Part shown: piece after piece, positions 27,708 through 30,870 of the stretch
Position numbering within the stretch: position 1 is the first letter of the stretch
Layout of the letters: the number at the start of each line of letters is the position of its first letter
Notes under the pieces: generated by a model
Told to the model about the DNA's origin: nothing
Databases searched by the model: none
What the model saw: the letters and a program-made list of their open reading frames with translations, nothing else
Position numbers and translations under genes: made by a program
Source of the DNA: Actinomycetes bacterium
Lineage (GTDB): Bacteria; Actinomycetota; Actinomycetes; Mycobacteriales; Mycobacteriaceae
Reading direction: 5' to 3'
Length of the DNA: 30,870 nt
Assembly: GCA_023388385.1 (NCBI GenBank)
Contig: JAEWGK010000010.1
Coordinates: 1 to 30,870, forward strand

Positions 27708-29834
27708 ATGACCGAGAACAGGAACCGGGGCCGCAAGGTCACCCGCAAGGCCGGCGCGCCCTCCGAGGCCGAGGTCGCGCGCTCTGAGGCGCGCGCCCAG
27801 GAGGCCGCGAAGGAAGCCGCCAAGGATGCCCGCCGCGACGGCAACGCCGGCGGCCGGGGCAACGGCAACGGAAACCGCGGAGGCCGCGGCAACGGTGGCG
27901 GCCGCGGCAACGGCAACCGTGGCGGCAACGGCGGTGGCCGTGGCAACGGCAACCGCGGCGGTCAGGGCGGCAACGCCGGAAACGGCGGCAACGGCAACCG
28001 CGGCGGCAACGGCGGAGGCAACAAGGGTGGTGGCCGCGGCCGCCGTGGCGGCAACCGCCGCAACGTCGTGCAGTCCATGCAGGGCGCGGACCTGACCCGC
28101 CGCCTGCCGGCGCCGCCGAAGGCCCCGAAGAACGGTCTGCGCATCGTCGCCCTCGGCGGCATCTCCGAGATCGGCCGCAACATGACGGTCTTCGAGTACA
28201 AGGGCCGTCTGCTCATCGTCGACTGTGGTGTGCTGTTCCCGAGCTCGAATGAGCCGGGCGTCGACCTCATCCTCCCGGACTTCAGCTACCTGGAGGACAA
28301 GTGGGACCGCGTCGAGGCGCTCGTCGTCACGCACGGCCACGAGGACCACATCGGCGCCATCCCGTGGCTGCTGAAGCAGCGCTCGGACATCCCGATCGTC
28401 GCCTCCAAGTTCACGCTGGCCCTCATCCAGGCCAAGTGCCAGGAGCACCGCCTGCGCCCGAAGACCGTCGAGGTCAACGCGACCTCGAACGTCCAGCGCG
28501 GTCCGTTCGACCTGCGTTTCTGGACGGTCAACCACTCGATCCCGGACTGTCTGGGCATCGCCGTGAAGACCGGCGCCGGCCTCGTCGTCCTCACCGGCGA
28601 CATCAAGCTGGACCAGACCCCGCCGGACGGCGAGCCCACCGACCTGCCTGCGCTGTCGCGCCTGGGCGACGAGGGCATCGACCTGTTCATGTGCGACTCC
28701 ACCAACGCCACCACGCCGGGCCACTCCGGGTCGGAGGCGGACCTGGTGCCGACGCTGCGCCGCCTCATCGCGGACGCGAAGCAGCGCGTCATCGTCGCGG
28801 CGTTCGCCTCGAACGTCTACCGCGTGCAGGCCGTCGTCGACGCCGCCGTCGCGGCCGGCCGCAAGGTCGCCTTCAACGGCCGCTCGATGATCCGCAACAT
28901 GCGCATCGCCGAGGAGCTGGGCTACCTCACCGCGCCCAAGGGCACCATCGTCGAGATGAACGAGGCGTCCCGCATGGCTCCGCACAAGGTCGTGCTGGTC
29001 ACCACGGGCACCCAGGGTGAGCCGATGGCCGCGCTGTCCCGCATGGCGCGCCGCGAGCACCGCCAGATCACCGTCCGCGACGGCGACCTCATCATCCTGA
29101 GCTCCTCCCTCGTGCCGGGCAACGAGGAGGCCGTGTTCGGCGTCATCAACATGCTGTCCCAGATCGGCGCCACGGTCGTCACCGGCCGCGACGCCAAGGT
29201 CCACACCTCGGGCCACGGCTACTCCGGCGAGCTGCTGTTCCTCTACAACGCCGCCCGCCCGTCCAACGCAATGCCGATGCACGGCGAGTGGCGGCACCTG
29301 CGCGCGAACAAGCAGCTGGCCATCTCCACCGGCGTGCGCGAGGAGAACGTGGTGCTGGCGCAGAACGGCGTCGTCGTCGACCTCGTCGACGGCAAGGCGT
29401 CGGTCGTCGGCCAGATCCCGGTCGGCAACCTGTACGTCGACGGCGTGACCATGGGTGACGTCGACGCCGACGTCCTCGCCGACCGCGCGGAGCTGTCCTC
29501 CGGCGGCCTCATCACCGTCACCGCGGTCATCGACAACCGCACCGGACGTCCGCTGGAGAAGCCCCGCGCCCAGGCCCGCGGCTTCTCCGACGACGTCAAG
29601 GAGGTCCTGGCCGAGGTCGAGAAGATCGTCGACGACACGATGTTCGATCTCGCCGGCTCGGGCGAGAACAACCCGTACCGCATGGCCCAGGAGGTCCGCC
29701 GCCGCGCGGAGAAGCACATCAGCTCCAAGTGGCGCCGTGAGCCGATGATCGTCCCGACCATCGTGCCGATGTCGTCCGAGGCCGCGGGCGCCGTCACCGA
29801 CGACGACGTCAAGAACTCCCGCGAGTCCCTGTAG
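27708..29834 (+). CDS. rnj: Ribonuclease J with Gly/Asn/Arg-rich N-terminal extension
   Basis: RNase J is a metallo-beta-lactamase/beta-CASP nuclease with endonuclease and 5'-to-3' exonuclease activity in mRNA decay and rRNA maturation. The 708-residue protein exceeds the usual 550-560 because of its N-terminus: a charged Ala/Glu/Lys/Arg helix (about 18-44), then a low-complexity stretch rich in Gly, Asn and Arg (45-118, bases 27840-28061). The catalytic core starts near residue 130 with HGHEDH at 209-214, then DSTNATTPGHSGSE, the beta-CASP motifs VTTGTQGEP and TSGHGYSGE, and PMHGEWRH. The C-terminal domain is present. ATG 27708 lies 2 nt after dapA. Confidence 0.95.
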   Translation: MTENRNRGRKVTRKAGAPSEAEVARSEARAQEAAKEAAKDARRDGNAGGRGNGNGNRGGRGNGGGRGNGNRGGNGGGRGNGNRGGQGGNAGNGGNGNRGGNGGGNKGGGRGRRGGNRRNVVQSMQGADLTRRLPAPPKAPKNGLRIVALGGISEIGRNMTVFEYKGRLLIVDCGVLFPSSNEPGVDLILPDFSYLEDKWDRVEALVVTHGHEDHIGAIPWLLKQRSDIPIVASKFTLALIQAKCQEHRLRPKTVEVNATSNVQRGPFDLRFWTVNHSIPDCLGIAVKTGAGLVVLTGDIKLDQTPPDGEPTDLPALSRLGDEGIDLFMCDSTNATTPGHSGSEADLVPTLRRLIADAKQRVIVAAFASNVYRVQAVVDAAVAAGRKVAFNGRSMIRNMRIAEELGYLTAPKGTIVEMNEASRMAPHKVVLVTTGTQGEPMAALSRMARREHRQITVRDGDLIILSSSLVPGNEEAVFGVINMLSQIGATVVTGRDAKVHTSGHGYSGELLFLYNAARPSNAMPMHGEWRHLRANKQLAISTGVREENVVLAQNGVVVDLVDGKASVVGQIPVGNLYVDGVTMGDVDADVLADRAELSSGGLITVTAVIDNRTGRPLEKPRAQARGFSDDVKEVLAEVEKIVDDTMFDLAGSGENNPYRMAQEVRRRAEKHISSKWRREPMIVPTIVPMSSEAAGAVTDDDVKNSRESL
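27840..28061 (+). repeat. Low-complexity Gly-Asn-Arg repeat tract inside rnj
   Basis: About 74 codons built from irregular units such as GRGNGNRGG and GGNGNRGG, encoded by recurring ggcaacgg/cgcggc words. The tract stays in frame. Such tracts are prone to length change by recombination or slippage, so unit number may vary between strains. Confidence 0.85.
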
Positions 29835-29868
29835 GGGACGACCGGTCGGGGCAGGCCCCGCCCCATCC

Positions 29869-29911
29869 CGGACCGGGGTCCGCCGTCGCGCCGACGGCGG
29901 ACCCCGGTCCG
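29869..29911 (+). terminator. Perfect 20-bp hairpin after rnj
   Basis: Arms 29869-29888 and 29892-29911 are exact reverse complements with a 3-nt loop, 34 nt after the rnj stop. No T-run follows. It is the longest perfect stem in the window and ends only 6 nt before the -10 box of the next gene. Confidence 0.82.
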
Positions 29912-29917
29912 CGTCCG

Positions 29918-29923
29918 TAGGCT
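29918..29923 (+). promoter_or_regulatory. -10 box of the TIGR03085 gene, apparently leaderless
   Basis: TAGGCT (TAnnnT) ends 7 nt before ATG 29931, and there is no ribosome binding site, so transcription should begin at or next to the start codon. The preceding hairpin arm occupies the -35 region, so a typical -35 is lacking. Confidence 0.5.
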
Positions 29924-29930
29924 GGGGTGC

Positions 29931-30547
29931 ATGAACTTCACCGAGAGTGAACGCGCCGCCCTGGCCGATCTTCTGCACCGGGTCGGTCCCGATCATCCGA
30001 CGCTGTGCGGGGACTGGACGACGAAGGACCTCGCCGTCCACCTCCTCGTTCGCGAGCACCGCCCCGACGCGGCGGCTGGGATGTTCGTCGGCGCCCTCGG
30101 CGGGCATCTGGCCACGGTCTCCGCCGAGTACGCCGTCCTGCCGTACGACGAGATCGTCGATCGCTGGGCCGCCGGCGCACCGAGGTGGAACCCGTTCAGC
30201 TTCGCCGACAGGTGGCTGAACGCTGCGGAGAACTTCGTGCACCACGAGGACGTGCGCCGCGCCGAGGGGGAGTGGACCGTGCGGCCGATGAGCCCAGGTG
30301 GCGTCCGGTCCCTGTGGAAGGTCCTGCAGATGCTCGCGCCGCGCATGCTGTCGAAGTCGACGGCGACTGTCGTCCTGCAGCGCCCCGACGGCGCCGCGAT
30401 CACCCGGTGGACCGCGGCGTCGAGGGTGCTCCCGTGGTCACCGTACGGGGCGAGGTCGGCGAGCTCGTGCTGTGGCTCTACGGCCGCAACGCAGCGGAGG
30501 TCGAGATTGACGGCGATGCCTCCGCCATCCGTCGCGCCACGCTGTAG
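29931..30547 (+). pseudogene. TIGR03085-family (DinB/mycothiol-isomerase-like) protein gene, apparent frameshift
   Basis: The N-terminal 160 codons (FTESERAALADLL ... CGDWTTKDLAVHL ... ENFVHHEDVRRAEGEW) match the actinobacterial TIGR03085 family, DinB-like four-helix proteins with putative metal-binding His residues; the function is unknown. Read straight on, the frame continues to 30638 with a Ser/Arg/Pro-rich tail unlike the family. The family-like C-terminus (VVTVRGEVGELVLWLYGR ... EIDGDASAIRRATL) is in another frame and ends at TAG 30545-30547. The switch lies around 30405-30425 and equals loss of one base (or gain of two). It may be a real mutation or a sequencing error. If read unshifted, the CDS is 29931-30638 (235 residues). 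The gene lies between rnj and ftsK, its usual place in corynebacteria. Confidence 0.72.
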
Positions 30548-30634
30548 CGCGTTCGCGCGGGACCACGGGGTGGCGTTTGCAGCGGCGTCTCCGTGGGGCA
30601 TGACCGCATCCCCGGCGACACGGGAGTTACAGAT

Positions 30635-30664
30635 GTGAAAGAAGGGGCAGCTAACGGTTATTGT
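30635..30664 (+). promoter_or_regulatory. Promoter of ftsK, apparently leaderless
   Basis: GTGAAA (30635-30640), an 18-bp spacer and TATTGT (30659-30664, TAnnnT) form the best promoter-like sequence in the window. The -10 box ends 7 nt before ATG 30672 and no ribosome binding site is present, so the mRNA should start at or next to the AUG. The rest of the 30548-30671 gap holds nothing else recognisable. Confidence 0.55.
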
Positions 30665-30671
30665 GGTGCAC

Positions 30672-30870
30672 ATGTCCGCCACGAGCCGAACCAGGATCGC
30701 CGACGCCCGCACCGACCGACGTGCGGGCGGCCGCCCCTCTGCGCCCCGGCCGGACCGCCGCCGCCCGACCGGCGGCGGCCGCGTCCGGGAGACCCGGCGC
30801 TCGGCAGCGCCCGCGTACGACGACGGCTTCCAGCGCACCGGCAGCGCCGTGCGCGCCGTCGGCTCGGGCC
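30672..30870 (+). CDS. ftsK: DNA translocase FtsK, 5' end only (cut by window)
   Basis: Sixty-six codons are open to the window end from ATG 30672, encoding a very basic Arg/Pro/Gly/Ala-rich start (MSATSRTRIADARTDRRAGG, later AYDDGFQRTGSAVRAVGSG). This resembles the disordered cytoplasmic N-terminus before the membrane helices of actinobacterial FtsK, the septal DNA pump that clears chromosome ends during division. No catalytic motif is inside the window, so the assignment rests on this composition and on position after rnj and the TIGR03085 gene. Confidence 0.65.
   Translation, partial: MSATSRTRIADARTDRRAGGRPSAPRPDRRRPTGGGRVRETRRSAAPAYDDGFQRTGSAVRAVGSG

Noticed and set aside
27840..28061. 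CRISPR-like or intergenic repeat array
   Set aside because: Units are short, irregular and in frame inside rnj with no spacers; it is a coding low-complexity tract.

Overview
The window is very GC-rich, coding-dense bacterial chromosome. It looks like a Corynebacterium or a close mycolic-acid-producing actinobacterium. The evidence is the gene order infB-rbfA-nrnA-MATE-pptH-pptT ... truB/ribF-rpsO-pnp ... dapB-thyX-dapA-rnj-TIGR03085-ftsK (an actinobacterial core block also recognisable in Mycobacterium), a PptT that closely resembles the mycobacterial enzyme, an RNase J with a long Gly/Asn/Arg-rich N-terminus, and TAnnnT -10 boxes placed 6-7 nt before start codons. The species cannot be fixed from the sequence alone.

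Layout. (1) 1-5112, + strand: 3' part of infB, a strong hairpin, then rbfA, an NrnA-type DHH phosphoesterase and a MATE-family exporter, the last three almost touching. (2) 5365-8074, + strand: pptH, pptT and an MFS transporter joined by ATGA overlaps. (3) 8019-10223: truB (-) overlaps the MFS gene tail to tail and diverges from ribF (+) across only 30 bp. (4) 10341-13103, + strand: rpsO and pnp, each followed by a long perfect hairpin. (5) 13293-18973, - strand: a four-gene dipeptide/oligopeptide ABC importer in transcription order dppB, dppC, fused dppDF, and substrate-binding lipoprotein last. (6) 19327-25040, + strand: a galactose-use cluster of mutarotase, Na+/sugar-type symporter, small two-helix membrane protein, galT and galK; galE is not in the window. 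(7) 25184-30870, + strand: dapB, thyX, dapA, rnj, a TIGR03085-family gene that appears frameshifted, and the first 66 codons of ftsK.

How the parts relate. Regions 1, 3, 4 and 7 are information-processing and lysine/dTMP housekeeping genes (translation initiation, ribosome maturation, tRNA pseudouridylation, FAD synthesis, RNA decay, DAP/lysine, thymidylate, chromosome segregation). Region 2 pairs the enzyme that puts 4'-phosphopantetheine on carrier proteins with the hydrolase proposed to remove it. Regions 5 and 6 (about 12 kb, peptide and galactose uptake) sit between pnp and dapB and look like an accessory insertion into the core block.

No rRNA, tRNA, IS element, phage gene or CRISPR array was seen. 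No clearly undescribed system is present. The best leads are the 30-bp divergent truB/ribF spacer with apparent leaderless promoters on both strands, a GalT lacking the usual metal ligands, the symporter plus small-membrane-protein pair, the unexplained palindromes around the dpp and gal control regions, and the frameshift in the TIGR03085 gene.
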